Of a stretch of 26,835 nt of DNA, positions 15,095 through 22,695 are shown piece after piece. The stretch covers positions 1 to 26,835 of the forward strand of contig JALOAH010000060.1 in NCBI GenBank assembly GCA_023228865.1, given 5' to 3'. The position numbers and the translations under genes are program-made. The stretch's first letter is position 1. Every line of letters starts with the position of its first letter. The notes below the pieces were generated by a model, which was not told where the DNA came from, made no database searches, and worked only from the letters and a program-made list of their open reading frames with translations. This DNA comes from Porticoccaceae bacterium. GTDB lineage: Bacteria; Pseudomonadota; Gammaproteobacteria; Pseudomonadales; Porticoccaceae.

Positions 15095-16057
15095 ATGAAA
15101 AGGGTCAGCTCTGAAGCAAGTCAGCAAATGGCAGCGAAAGTAGTGCCGGATGTGGTGGCGAATGAAAAATTTTTTCCTATCAGTGCCGTTTCTGAGGCGA
15201 CCGGTGTGCCGACGGTTACCCTGAGGGCGTGGGAGCGCCGTTATGAGTTTTTGGTGCCCCACAGAACCCCCAAGGGTCACCGTCTTTACAGTGTTGATCA
15301 GATCGCCATGATTCGCCGGGTGACGGCATTGATTGATTCCGGTATTCCCGTAAGCCGGGTGGGTGATCTCCTCAAGGGCGAAAGCCAGACTTTTCAGGAT
15401 ACGCCGTCTTCTTCCGGCGATAATTGGCAGCAGTTTCAAGACGCCATGATGGTAGCGGTGTGTGAATTTAATGAAAGCCGTCTCGATGAAATTTATGAGG
15501 ATGTGCTGTCGCGCTTTTCCGACGCCAGAGTTACGGAAAAGCTGATTATTCCTCTGCTTCACCGCCTCGGCGTCAACTGGGCTTGCGGCGCCACTGGCGT
15601 GGCGGAGGAGCATTTTTTCAGCCTCTATCTGCGCAACAAACTGGGCTCCCGCTGGCACCACGGCAGTTATTCGCGCATTGGTCGCCGCCTGGTGGTGGCC
15701 TGTCTTCCCGGTGATCGCCACGAATACGGGCTGCTGTTCTTTTCCCTTGTGGCGAGGTCGAGAGGCTTTGATCCCATCATGCTGGGCGCTGATATGCCGC
15801 TTGGGGAATTGCCGAAAGTGGTCAACAAGACCAGAGCTGCTGCAGTTGTGCTGTCGAGCACATTGGAACCCGGTTGGCAGGTGGTTGAACGGGATCTGAA
15901 GAACCTCTGCAAAACCGTGGATGTTCCTGTATTTATCGGTGGCAGCGGTATTGTGGCCATTGAAAAGGCGTTGGCGGCAGTGGGTGCCGTGACCGTGGGC
16001 GCTGTCCTCATCGACGGGGTTGAAACCATTCACAGACAGCTTAACGGCAGGCTTTGA
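15095..16057 (+). CDS. litR: MerR-family adenosylcobalamin-binding photoreceptor regulator (LitR/CarH type)
   Basis: A 320-aa regulator. The N-terminal MerR winged HTH spans about 27-95 (VPTVTLRAWERRYEFLVPHRTPKGHRLYS, in part). A four-helix B12-cap domain covers about 110-185 with the light-sensing Wx9EH motif complete (W162, E172, H173). A Rossmann B12-binding domain shows D207-x-H209-x-x-G212, then 41 residues, S254-x-T256, then 25 residues and G282-G283. This is an exact fit to the cobalamin-binding signature. In the dark such proteins bind DNA as AdoCbl tetramers; light breaks the Co-C bond and releases the DNA. The residue after W162 is Ala, where Thermus CarH has H132. The start at 15095 is preferred to 15077, which lies inside the operator. 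It is the first gene of an eight-gene operon and probably autoregulated. Confidence 0.9.
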   Translation: MKRVSSEASQQMAAKVVPDVVANEKFFPISAVSEATGVPTVTLRAWERRYEFLVPHRTPKGHRLYSVDQIAMIRRVTALIDSGIPVSRVGDLLKGESQTFQDTPSSSGDNWQQFQDAMMVAVCEFNESRLDEIYEDVLSRFSDARVTEKLIIPLLHRLGVNWACGATGVAEEHFFSLYLRNKLGSRWHHGSYSRIGRRLVVACLPGDRHEYGLLFFSLVARSRGFDPIMLGADMPLGELPKVVNKTRAAAVVLSSTLEPGWQVVERDLKNLCKTVDVPVFIGGSGIVAIEKALAAVGAVTVGAVLIDGVETIHRQLNGRL

Positions 16058-16058
16058 T

Positions 16059-17135
16059 ATGAGCGCTTTTATGTCTTTAATGACGGAAATTACCGAAAAA
16101 GGTTTGCTGCCGGACAGGATCACCCGCGTTGGTATTCGCAAATTGCTCAATCAACGCTTGCAGTCCCTTCCCACGGGAAATGGTGATGAACTTGTCGCCT
16201 ATCAGCGCCAGCTTATCGATGCCATGGCCGGTTCGCCCATTGCCCTGTGTACCCGAGAAGCCAATGAGCAGCACTATGAGCTGCCTCCAACCTACTTCGA
16301 TCTTGTTCTTGGCGAGCACAAAAAATACAGCAGTTGTTACTGGGCCGATAACTGTGACAGCCTGGCAAATGCTGAGGCGGATGCCCTGCGCATCACTTGC
16401 GAAAGAGCGGGGTTGGAAGACGGTCAGACCATTCTCGAACTGGGTTGTGGCTGGGGTTCCCTGAGCCTGTGGATGGCGGCACAGTATCCCAAATCCACGA
16501 TTGTGTCGGTGTCCAACTCCACGTCCCAGAAAAGCTGGATAGACGTTCAGGCTTCGGCGCAGGGATTAGGCAACCTCAGCGTGATGACGGCGGACATGAA
16601 CAGTTTTGATTGCCACGGTGGTTTTGATCGGATTGTTTCCGTGGAAATGTTTGAGCATATGCGCAATTGGCAAGCGCTGTTTGCCAAAGTGGCTTCCTGG
16701 CTTGGCGCTGACGGCAGATTTTTTATGCATGTTTTTTGTCACCGCCGCGCCCCCTATTTTTTTGAACAGGACGGCGACAACGACTGGATGAGCCGTTACT
16801 TTTTCAGCGGCGGTTTAATGCCATCCTACGACTTGCCATTGTCTTTTCAGACTAAGCTAGTGCTGGAAAATCGCTGGCGCTGGAATGGCAATCACTATGG
16901 CGACACCCTCAAGGCCTGGCTTGATCGCCACGATCAGTACAGGGAAGAAATACTCAGAATTTTTGCCGATGTTTATGGCGACGAAGCGCAGCGCTGGTAT
17001 GTGCGCTGGCGGCTGTTTTACCTGGCCTGTGAAGAGCTGTTTCGCTACAACGGCGGCGAGGAGTGGTTTGTCGGTCACTATCTGTTCAGCAAAGGTGGTA
17101 ACCGCCATGGCACAGGTGGCGGCCGCCATGGTTAA
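16059..17135 (+). CDS. SAM-dependent methyltransferase, cyclopropane-fatty-acid-synthase-like
   Basis: A 358-aa class I SAM methyltransferase. The SAM-binding motif ELGCGWGSLS begins at residue 127. Upstream is EQHYELPPTYFDLVLG, the degenerate equivalent of the 'HYDxGNDFY' lead-in of CFA synthases, and downstream is RIVSVEMFEHM. It resembles the CFA synthase-related methyltransferases found next to LitR and DUF2878/DUF1295 genes. The start (ATG 16059, one base after the litR stop) replaces an in-frame ATG at 16020 that would overlap litR. The last residues are a low-complexity GGNRHGTGGGRHG tail that coincides with the start region of the next gene. The substrate is probably an unsaturated phospholipid acyl chain or a related lipid, which is inferred. 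Confidence 0.82.
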   Translation: MSAFMSLMTEITEKGLLPDRITRVGIRKLLNQRLQSLPTGNGDELVAYQRQLIDAMAGSPIALCTREANEQHYELPPTYFDLVLGEHKKYSSCYWADNCDSLANAEADALRITCERAGLEDGQTILELGCGWGSLSLWMAAQYPKSTIVSVSNSTSQKSWIDVQASAQGLGNLSVMTADMNSFDCHGGFDRIVSVEMFEHMRNWQALFAKVASWLGADGRFFMHVFCHRRAPYFFEQDGDNDWMSRYFFSGGLMPSYDLPLSFQTKLVLENRWRWNGNHYGDTLKAWLDRHDQYREEILRIFADVYGDEAQRWYVRWRLFYLACEELFRYNGGEEWFVGHYLFSKGGNRHGTGGGRHG

Positions 17136-17682
17136 ACTGTGGAATTTTATTCAGTTCCAGATCTGCTGGTTCGCCCTGGTGCTGTCGGTGGCAAACGCCA
17201 CGCCCTGGCTGGGTATTGCCATTGCCGGTGCGCTGCTGGCTCTGCACTGCTGGCGTTTCGCCATGCCCGGGGAGTGGCAGTTGTTGGCGGTGGTGGGCTT
17301 GCTGGGCTGGCTGTGGGAGTCGCTGCTTCAGACCACGGGGTTAATGAACTATGCCGGTGAAAAATACTGGGCGCCGTTGGCGCCACTGTGGCTGGCCATG
17401 CTGTGGATTAATTTTGCCGCCACCCTCAATCATTCCATGGCCTGGCTCAAGGGGCAGTGGTTTTATGCCCTGTTGCTCGGCGCCAGTGGCGCTCCCCTGG
17501 CTTTTTGGGCGGGGGTTAAACTGGGTGCCGCCAGCTTTGGTGAGGAGTTGCTCGCCCTGGTAGTGATCTCTCTGGGGTGGGCGCTGTTGCTTCCTTTGAT
17601 TGTCCATTGGGCGGCAATTATCAATGGCGACAATAAGCCTGTTAGCGGTTTTGTGGAGAGCGACGATGACGCCGGTTATTGA
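17128..17682 (+). CDS. DUF2878-family integral membrane protein
   Basis: A 184-aa very hydrophobic protein with about five to six transmembrane segments and the N-terminal look of DUF2878 (WNFIQFQICWFALVL). Two starts are possible, ATG 17107 and ATG 17128. The second gives the family-typical N-terminus, has AGGTGG 9 nt upstream, and overlaps the methyltransferase stop by 8 nt. It is inner-membrane and of unknown biochemical function. It co-occurs with the DUF1295 protein and CFA-like methyltransferases in light- or stress-regulated clusters as far as I know. The acidic C-terminus (VESDDDAGY) overlaps the next gene. Confidence 0.72.
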   Translation: MVKLWNFIQFQICWFALVLSVANATPWLGIAIAGALLALHCWRFAMPGEWQLLAVVGLLGWLWESLLQTTGLMNYAGEKYWAPLAPLWLAMLWINFAATLNHSMAWLKGQWFYALLLGASGAPLAFWAGVKLGAASFGEELLALVVISLGWALLLPLIVHWAAIINGDNKPVSGFVESDDDAGY

Positions 17683-18445
17683 ACCTCTGCTCGCCAATGT
17701 GGCGCTGGTTATTCCCCTGTGGTTGCTCAGTGTGCTGCGCCGGGATGTCAGTATTATTGATCTGGCTTGGCCGTTGCTGTTTGTGCTCTCCGCCTGGATC
17801 TGGTTTGCGTCTTTAGCGATGGCGGATCCTGGCTGGCTGCAATGGACGGTGTTGGCTCTGGTTATGCTCTGGGGTGTTCGCCTGCATATCCATCTCGCCA
17901 GGCGCAATCTCGGCCACGGTGAGGATCGGCGCTATCAGCAAATTCGCGCCAATCATTCGCCGGGGTTCTGGTGGAAAAGTTTATTCATGGTTTTTTTGCT
18001 TCAGGCCGTACTGGCCTGGATTGTCGCCTTTGTCATTTATGGCGCCTTCAATGGGGAGCATTCACTATTTTTTGTGGTGCCAGGTTTGGCCTTGGCGGTT
18101 TTCGGTTTGGTTTTTGAAACTGTTGCCGACTGGCAATTGACGACATTTAAAAAACAACCGCAAAACAGCCATCAGGTGTTGAATCGCGGCCTTTGGGCGC
18201 TGACCCGACACCCCAATTATTTTGGCGAATGCTGCTTTTGGTGGGGGCTTTATCTTGTGGCTGTGCCCTCAATGGCATGGACAATATTTTCTCCCCTGTT
18301 AATGACGCTGCTGTTGTTGCGGGTATCCGGTGTTGCACTGCTGGAAAAAGACATCGGCGAGCGCCGCCCCGGCTACAGAGAATACGTTGCCACCACACCG
18401 GCATTCTTCCCCAAGCTGAGCAAACACTTGCGAGGTGAAATATGA
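17666..18445 (+). CDS. DUF1295 (steroid 5-alpha-reductase/ICMT-like) membrane protein
   Basis: A 259-aa polytopic membrane protein with about six to seven hydrophobic helices. The C-terminal region carries the family core QVLNRGLWALTRHPNYFGECCFWWGLYL, followed by LLEKDIGERRPGYREYVATTPAFFP. The RHPNYxGE motif is the NADPH/SAM cofactor-binding signature shared with steroid 5-alpha reductases and isoprenylcysteine methyltransferases. The ATG at 17666 has GGAGAG upstream and overlaps the DUF2878 gene by 17 nt. Its role is probably reduction or modification of a lipid acyl chain; the precise reaction is unknown. Confidence 0.82.
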   Translation: MTPVIEPLLANVALVIPLWLLSVLRRDVSIIDLAWPLLFVLSAWIWFASLAMADPGWLQWTVLALVMLWGVRLHIHLARRNLGHGEDRRYQQIRANHSPGFWWKSLFMVFLLQAVLAWIVAFVIYGAFNGEHSLFFVVPGLALAVFGLVFETVADWQLTTFKKQPQNSHQVLNRGLWALTRHPNYFGECCFWWGLYLVAVPSMAWTIFSPLLMTLLLLRVSGVALLEKDIGERRPGYREYVATTPAFFPKLSKHLRGEI

Positions 18446-19131
18446 AGACTAGGTATAGAATTTTTGTCGCCGCCCTGGTTCTGCTGTTGCCCTCTTTGGC
18501 AATGGCAAAGCCTGCCTATATTTTTGATGTTTTTCTCGATGACAAAAAAATCGGCAGCCATGTGTTCAGTTTTTCTTTCAACGACTCCGGTTACCTGATG
18601 CAAAGTAGTGCCAGCTATAACGTTAAGGTGCTTTTTATCGACTTTTATAATTACAGTCACAGCTCCCGGGAAACCTGGAATAATGGCTGTCTTGAGGAGA
18701 TCGCCTCGGCCACGGACGATAATGGTGAAAACTATCGCATCACCGGGCGCGCTGAGGAAGACGCCCTGGCGCTGGTGATCAATGACGAGCCTGTTCGCCA
18801 TGAGGTGGAATGTCCGCGAACCTTCGTTTATTGGCAGCCTGAATTGCTCGCCACTGAGGCGCTTGTCAACAGCCAGACTGGTGAGCTGGAAGCTGTGACC
18901 CTGGTTGATGAAGGCACCAAGCCCTTGCCCTGGAGCGATGCCGAAGTTACACAAAGCTATCGCCTTGAAACCCAGAAAATGTCCATTGAACTCTGGTATG
19001 GGAAAGACAACCACTGGCTCGGCTTGCGCTCAACGTTGGACAGTGGTCGCACTCTCAGCTATCGCCCGGCAATCAGCACCTTGAAAAACAATCCTTTTGA
19101 AGGCGTTGACGCCCAGGAAACGGCGCCATGA
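18442..19131 (+). CDS. Secreted DUF6134-like periplasmic protein
   Basis: A 229-aa protein with a classical signal peptide: basic MKTRYR, a hydrophobic stretch, and the cleavage motif AMA about residue 22. The mature part begins with strands of the type YIFDVFLDDKKIGSHVFSF, as in the DUF6134 group, and is predicted to be mainly beta. Two cysteines, in NNGCLEE and EVECPRT, could form a disulfide. The start overlaps the DUF1295 stop in an ATGA junction and the end overlaps the next start in another, so translation is coupled. The function is unknown; it could be a periplasmic lipid-handling partner of the operon. Confidence 0.72.
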   Translation: MKTRYRIFVAALVLLLPSLAMAKPAYIFDVFLDDKKIGSHVFSFSFNDSGYLMQSSASYNVKVLFIDFYNYSHSSRETWNNGCLEEIASATDDNGENYRITGRAEEDALALVINDEPVRHEVECPRTFVYWQPELLATEALVNSQTGELEAVTLVDEGTKPLPWSDAEVTQSYRLETQKMSIELWYGKDNHWLGLRSTLDSGRTLSYRPAISTLKNNPFEGVDAQETAP

Positions 19132-20408
19132 AAATTGCCATTATCGGTTCCGGTATCGCCGGCAATACAGTGGCGTGGAAACTTCAGCACCACCATGAAG
19201 TGACTGTTTTTGAAGCGGGCGGCCATGTTGGCGGCCACACCCATACCCACGAACTGGAGGTTGAGGGCAGGGCGGTGAACGTGGACTCGGGTTTTATTGT
19301 CTTCAATGAAAAAACCTATCCGAATTTTATCCACATGCTGGCACAGCTCGGCGTGGAAAAACAAAAAACCGAAATGAGTTTCAGTGTTCATTGCGAAGCC
19401 ACAGGTTTTGAATATGCGGGCAGCAATCTCAACAGCCTGTTTGCCCAGCGCAGCAATGTGTTTAAACCGGGTTTTTATAGGCTCATTCAGGATATTCTCC
19501 GTTTTAATCGTCAGGCGCCAACCCTGCTGGCTGATGACAGCGACAGCATCACTCTGGGGGAGTATTTGCGTGACGAAAAGTACAGCGCTAATTTTTGCCG
19601 CTACTACATTTTGCCCATGGGGGCAGCGATCTGGTCCCAGGATGTGGACGCCATGCTGGATTTTCCCGCGCGCTTTTTTGTTCGCTTTTTTCATAACCAC
19701 GGTTTGCTCAGTATCAATGATCGCCCCCAGTGGTATGTGGTGAAGGGCGGCTCGAAAACCTATGTGGAAAAAATTTATCGGGATTTTTCCGGCCGAGTTT
19801 ATCTCAATACGCCAGTGACCGCTGTGCGTCGCCATCAACAGGGGGTAGATGTGGTCAGCCGCCGTGGCTGCGAGCGCTTTGATGCCCTGTTTTTTGCCTG
19901 CCATGCGGATCAGGCACTGGCCTTGCTGGAAGATGCCAGCCCCATTGAAAATCAAATATTGGCGGCGCTACCGTACCGTAAAAACAGTGCCCTGCTTCAT
20001 TTTGGCAATGCCTATTTGCCGAGGCGAAAGCTGGCTAGAAGCAGCTGGAATTACCGCATCTCTGCTGCAAGCTCTGAGGCGGCCACGGTGACCTACGATA
20101 TGAATCGCTTGCAGTCGCTGCCGGTGTCAAAGGATATCTGCGTTACCCTGAATGCCACAGCCGCGCGAGTGGCGGATAGTGATATTGTTGCGGAAATGAC
20201 CTACGAGCATCCGCTATTTTCTCTTGAGGGCATTGCCGCCCAGCATCGCCATACTGAGATTAATGGCAGTCGGCGCACCTTTTATTGCGGCGCCTACTGG
20301 CGCAATGGCTTTCACGAAGACGGCGTGGTCAGCGCCTTAAAAGCCATTGAAGACTTTAACCTGTGGGAACAACAGTATGAAAACCTGCCTGTATACGGGA
20401 CGGGTTAA
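19128..20408 (+). CDS. NAD(P)/FAD-dependent oxidoreductase (amine oxidase/desaturase-like)
   Basis: A 426-aa flavoprotein. The dinucleotide motif GSGIAG is at residues 7-12, followed by the acidic end of the second strand (TVFEAGGHVGGHTHTHE). The second arginine-glycine region of the amine oxidase/phytoene desaturase fold is replaced by GGHVGGHT, typical of the group that sits beside DUF1365 and CFA synthase genes. The C-terminal FYCGAYWRNGFHEDGVVSALKAIE is the usual FAD-closing motif. The start forms an ATGA overlap with the previous gene. It probably oxidises or desaturates a lipid acyl chain made by the neighbouring methyltransferases. This resembles in outline the flavoprotein steps of bacterial methylated or furan fatty acid formation, but the link is an inference. 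Confidence 0.85.
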   Translation: MKIAIIGSGIAGNTVAWKLQHHHEVTVFEAGGHVGGHTHTHELEVEGRAVNVDSGFIVFNEKTYPNFIHMLAQLGVEKQKTEMSFSVHCEATGFEYAGSNLNSLFAQRSNVFKPGFYRLIQDILRFNRQAPTLLADDSDSITLGEYLRDEKYSANFCRYYILPMGAAIWSQDVDAMLDFPARFFVRFFHNHGLLSINDRPQWYVVKGGSKTYVEKIYRDFSGRVYLNTPVTAVRRHQQGVDVVSRRGCERFDALFFACHADQALALLEDASPIENQILAALPYRKNSALLHFGNAYLPRRKLARSSWNYRISAASSEAATVTYDMNRLQSLPVSKDICVTLNATAARVADSDIVAEMTYEHPLFSLEGIAAQHRHTEINGSRRTFYCGAYWRNGFHEDGVVSALKAIEDFNLWEQQYENLPVYGTG

Positions 20409-21144
20409 CCATACCCGGCTCCACCCCAGGGTTCACAGATTTCACTATTGGATCTGTCAGCTGCTGGTGGATCTTGAGCAGCTGGAACAGGGCAGCGCTG
20501 CGGTGTTTCCCGCGCGGGGATGGTCCTGGTTGCTGAAGCTGCGCCATCGGGATCATCTGCGCGCCACGGGGGATGACACCGGGCAGTCGTTGCGGACACG
20601 CTTGAATAACCTGGTGAGCCGCTCGGCGGGTTTTTTTCCCGAAGGCAAGGTCATGCTGCTCACCGGTTTTGGCTTGTTGTGGCACCGTTTTAACCCGGTG
20701 AGTTTCTATTACTGCTTTGATGCTCAAGAGCAATTGCAGTGCATTGTTGCCGAAGTCACCAATACGCCCTGGAAGGAGCAGTCCTACTACGTGCTCGATG
20801 CCCGCTGGCAGCGGGGCGAAGACTCCCTGGTATTTCGCTGCGACAAAGATTTTCATGTTTCACCCTTTATGCCCATGGACACCAGTTACCACTGGTACCT
20901 CAATGTTCCCGCAGAGCGCCTCCATCTCAATATCGGTGTTCAGCGCCAGGATCAACCCCTGTTTAACGCCACCATGAAACTAGAGCGCCAGCCCCTGACC
21001 AGCGCCGCCCTCATGGTCTGTCTGTTGCGCCAGCCGCTGATGAGTTTGCAGGTGGTTGCAGCTATTCATTGGCAGGCGCTGCGTCTGTGGCTCAAGTCCA
21101 CTCCTTTCTTTACTCATCCTCGATCCGCTGGAGAAAAGCCATGA
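20377..21144 (+). CDS. DUF1365 family protein
   Basis: A 255-aa protein starting MKTCLYTGRVNHTRLHPRVHRF, the standard DUF1365 N-terminus (Y-x-G-x-V-x-H-x-R). It also contains FNPVSFYYCFD and EVTNTPWKEQSYYVL, the conserved core. The start at 20377 overlaps the oxidoreductase gene by 32 nt and is preferred to 20347, whose extra ten residues do not fit the family. DUF1365 genes are nearly always flanked by this flavoprotein and a CFA synthase, and are thought to work in the same lipid modification pathway. The biochemical activity is unknown. Confidence 0.85.
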   Translation: MKTCLYTGRVNHTRLHPRVHRFHYWICQLLVDLEQLEQGSAAVFPARGWSWLLKLRHRDHLRATGDDTGQSLRTRLNNLVSRSAGFFPEGKVMLLTGFGLLWHRFNPVSFYYCFDAQEQLQCIVAEVTNTPWKEQSYYVLDARWQRGEDSLVFRCDKDFHVSPFMPMDTSYHWYLNVPAERLHLNIGVQRQDQPLFNATMKLERQPLTSAALMVCLLRQPLMSLQVVAAIHWQALRLWLKSTPFFTHPRSAGEKP

Positions 21145-22448
21145 ACAGATCTCGACTCGACAGTATGGCAACGAGCCGAATCACGGCTGCTGGAGCCATC
21201 ACCTCAGGAGCCATACCTTCTGGAACTCCCGTTACAACGGGTAAAACCTCAGTGATCGCCGCCATCGCCCGCAAAGGGTTGCTGGCCAAGCTCGATGGCC
21301 TTGCCAACGGCAGAATCGAACTCCATGAAAATGGCCGCTGCCACCGCTTTGGTCAGCTTAGCGACCAGTTTCCCGAGCCAGTGCGGGTTTGGGTGCACAG
21401 CGACGAATTCTTTGCCGATATCGCTTTTGGCGGCTCCATCGGTGCTGGCGAAAGCTTTATGGCCGGCTTGTGGGATTGCGACAGCCTGGTGGATTTGATG
21501 CGCATCATGACCGTCAACCGCAGAGTGCTCGATAGCCTCGAAGGCGGCAGCGCCTGGCTGACGAAACCTGTGCACTGGCTGTTTCACCTCCTCCATCGCA
21601 ATACAGTCAGCGGCAGCCGCAAAAATATTCAGGCGCACTATGATCTGGGCAACGACTTTTTCCGCCTCTTTCTCGACGATACCCTGATGTACTCCTCCGC
21701 CATTTTCCCGAGGGAGGGTATGAGTCTGAAGGAGGGTTCCATTGCCAAGTTGGAGCGAATCTGCCAGCAGCTCGAACTTTGCAGCCATGATCATGTGCTG
21801 GAAATTGGCACTGGCTGGGGCGGTTTTGCCCTTCACGCCGCCAGCCGCTACGGCTGCCGGGTTACCACCACCACCATTTCCGATGCCCAGTATCAGCTGA
21901 CCCAGCAGAGGGTCAGGGAGGCGGGGCTTGAAGACAGAATCACCGTGCTCAAGGAAGACTTCCGCAACCTCAAAGGCCAGTTCGACAAGCTGGTGTCCGT
22001 CGAGATGATAGAGGCCATCGGTGAGGCCAATATTGGCCGCTTTTTTGCGGTGTGTAACCAGCGCCTGAAAGCTGGCGGCAGAATGCTGCTTCAAGCCATT
22101 ACCATACGCGACCAGATTTTTGATCAGTACCGGCGGTCAGTGGATTTTATTCAACGCTTTATTTTTCCTGGCGGTTTTCTGCCTTCAACCACCTTGCTCA
22201 GCGAGGAGATGGGGCGCCATTCCGGGTTGCGCTTGCAGCAGGCGGAGGATTTCGGCCACGACTACGCCCGCACCCTGGCGGAATGGCGGCACAATTTTCA
22301 AGCCAACTCCAAGGACATTGAAGCCCTCGGCTACAGCCGCGAATTTATGCGCCTGTGGCTGTTTTACTTCTGCTACTGCGAGGCGGGATTTATTGAGCGT
22401 GCCACTGGGGTGGTGCAAATGTTATTGGTAAAAGACGAGCTGTTCTGA
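21141..22448 (+). CDS. cfa: Cyclopropane-fatty-acyl-phospholipid synthase family methyltransferase
   Basis: A 435-aa protein with the classic CFA synthase signature QAHYDLGNDFFRLFLDDTLMYSSAIF, the SAM motif EIGTGWGG at 221-228, VSVEMIEAIGEAN, and ITIRDQIFDQYRRSVDFIQ...PGG. It transfers a methylene or methyl group from SAM to the double bond of membrane phospholipid acyl chains. Compared with E. coli Cfa the length is similar, but the first 40 residues are Ser/Thr/Ala-rich and probably disordered. The ATG at 21141 overlaps the DUF1365 stop (ATGA). It is the last gene of the litR operon. Some relatives methylate without making a ring, so cyclopropanation as such is not certain. Confidence 0.9.
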   Translation: MNRSRLDSMATSRITAAGAITSGAIPSGTPVTTGKTSVIAAIARKGLLAKLDGLANGRIELHENGRCHRFGQLSDQFPEPVRVWVHSDEFFADIAFGGSIGAGESFMAGLWDCDSLVDLMRIMTVNRRVLDSLEGGSAWLTKPVHWLFHLLHRNTVSGSRKNIQAHYDLGNDFFRLFLDDTLMYSSAIFPREGMSLKEGSIAKLERICQQLELCSHDHVLEIGTGWGGFALHAASRYGCRVTTTTISDAQYQLTQQRVREAGLEDRITVLKEDFRNLKGQFDKLVSVEMIEAIGEANIGRFFAVCNQRLKAGGRMLLQAITIRDQIFDQYRRSVDFIQRFIFPGGFLPSTTLLSEEMGRHSGLRLQQAEDFGHDYARTLAEWRHNFQANSKDIEALGYSREFMRLWLFYFCYCEAGFIERATGVVQMLLVKDELF

Positions 22449-22463
22449 GTCTTGATCGCGATG

Positions 22464-22485
22464 GCCGCGCCGAAGTCGGCGCGGC
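22464..22485 (+). terminator. GC-rich hairpin after the lipid operon
   Basis: A perfect dyad GCCGCGCCGA (22464-22473) / TCGGCGCGGC (22476-22485) lies 15 nt after the cfa stop codon. The following tract is CACCCTATTT, not a clean T-run. It may end the operon or only stabilise the mRNA 3' end. Confidence 0.45.
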
Positions 22486-22589
22486 ACCCTATTTGCGGAT
22501 TCCACCTCCCACCAGAAATAAAAAAATCAATCTAAAAATCCTGCCATTTCAACGGTTTCCGGCCATTGGCCAACTTTCCTCAAATACAA

Positions 22590-22630
22590 GACTTGATATT
22601 TTTATTGGCCGTTGCCACTATATGTTGTGT
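22590..22630 (+). promoter_or_regulatory. nrdJ promoter with NrdR box
   Basis: CCACTATATGTTGTGT at 22615-22630 matches the 16-bp NrdR box consensus (acaCwAtATaTwgtgt) in 14 positions. TTGATA near 22593, with CACTAT 17 nt further on, gives a promoter whose -10 overlaps the box. Such an arrangement would let the NrdR repressor block ribonucleotide reductase transcription. A convincing second box at the usual helical spacing was not found. Confidence 0.5.
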
Positions 22631-22640
22631 TTTTAGTGCT

Positions 22641-22661
22641 TGCAGCCACTATGGGGCTGCA
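22641..22661 (+). other. Hairpin in the nrdJ 5' leader
   Basis: TGCAGCC (22641-22647) and GGCTGCA (22655-22661) form a perfect 7-bp stem with a 7-nt loop between the NrdR box and the start codon. No B12-riboswitch consensus box was recognised in the leader. Confidence 0.4.
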
Positions 22662-22695
22662 GGGTAAATTTCTCCATCATTAGAATACGAATGCC

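Noticed and set aside
22449..22695. Cobalamin riboswitch in front of the class II reductase
   Set aside because: The leader has one short hairpin, but no B12-box-like consensus or multi-stem core was recognised.
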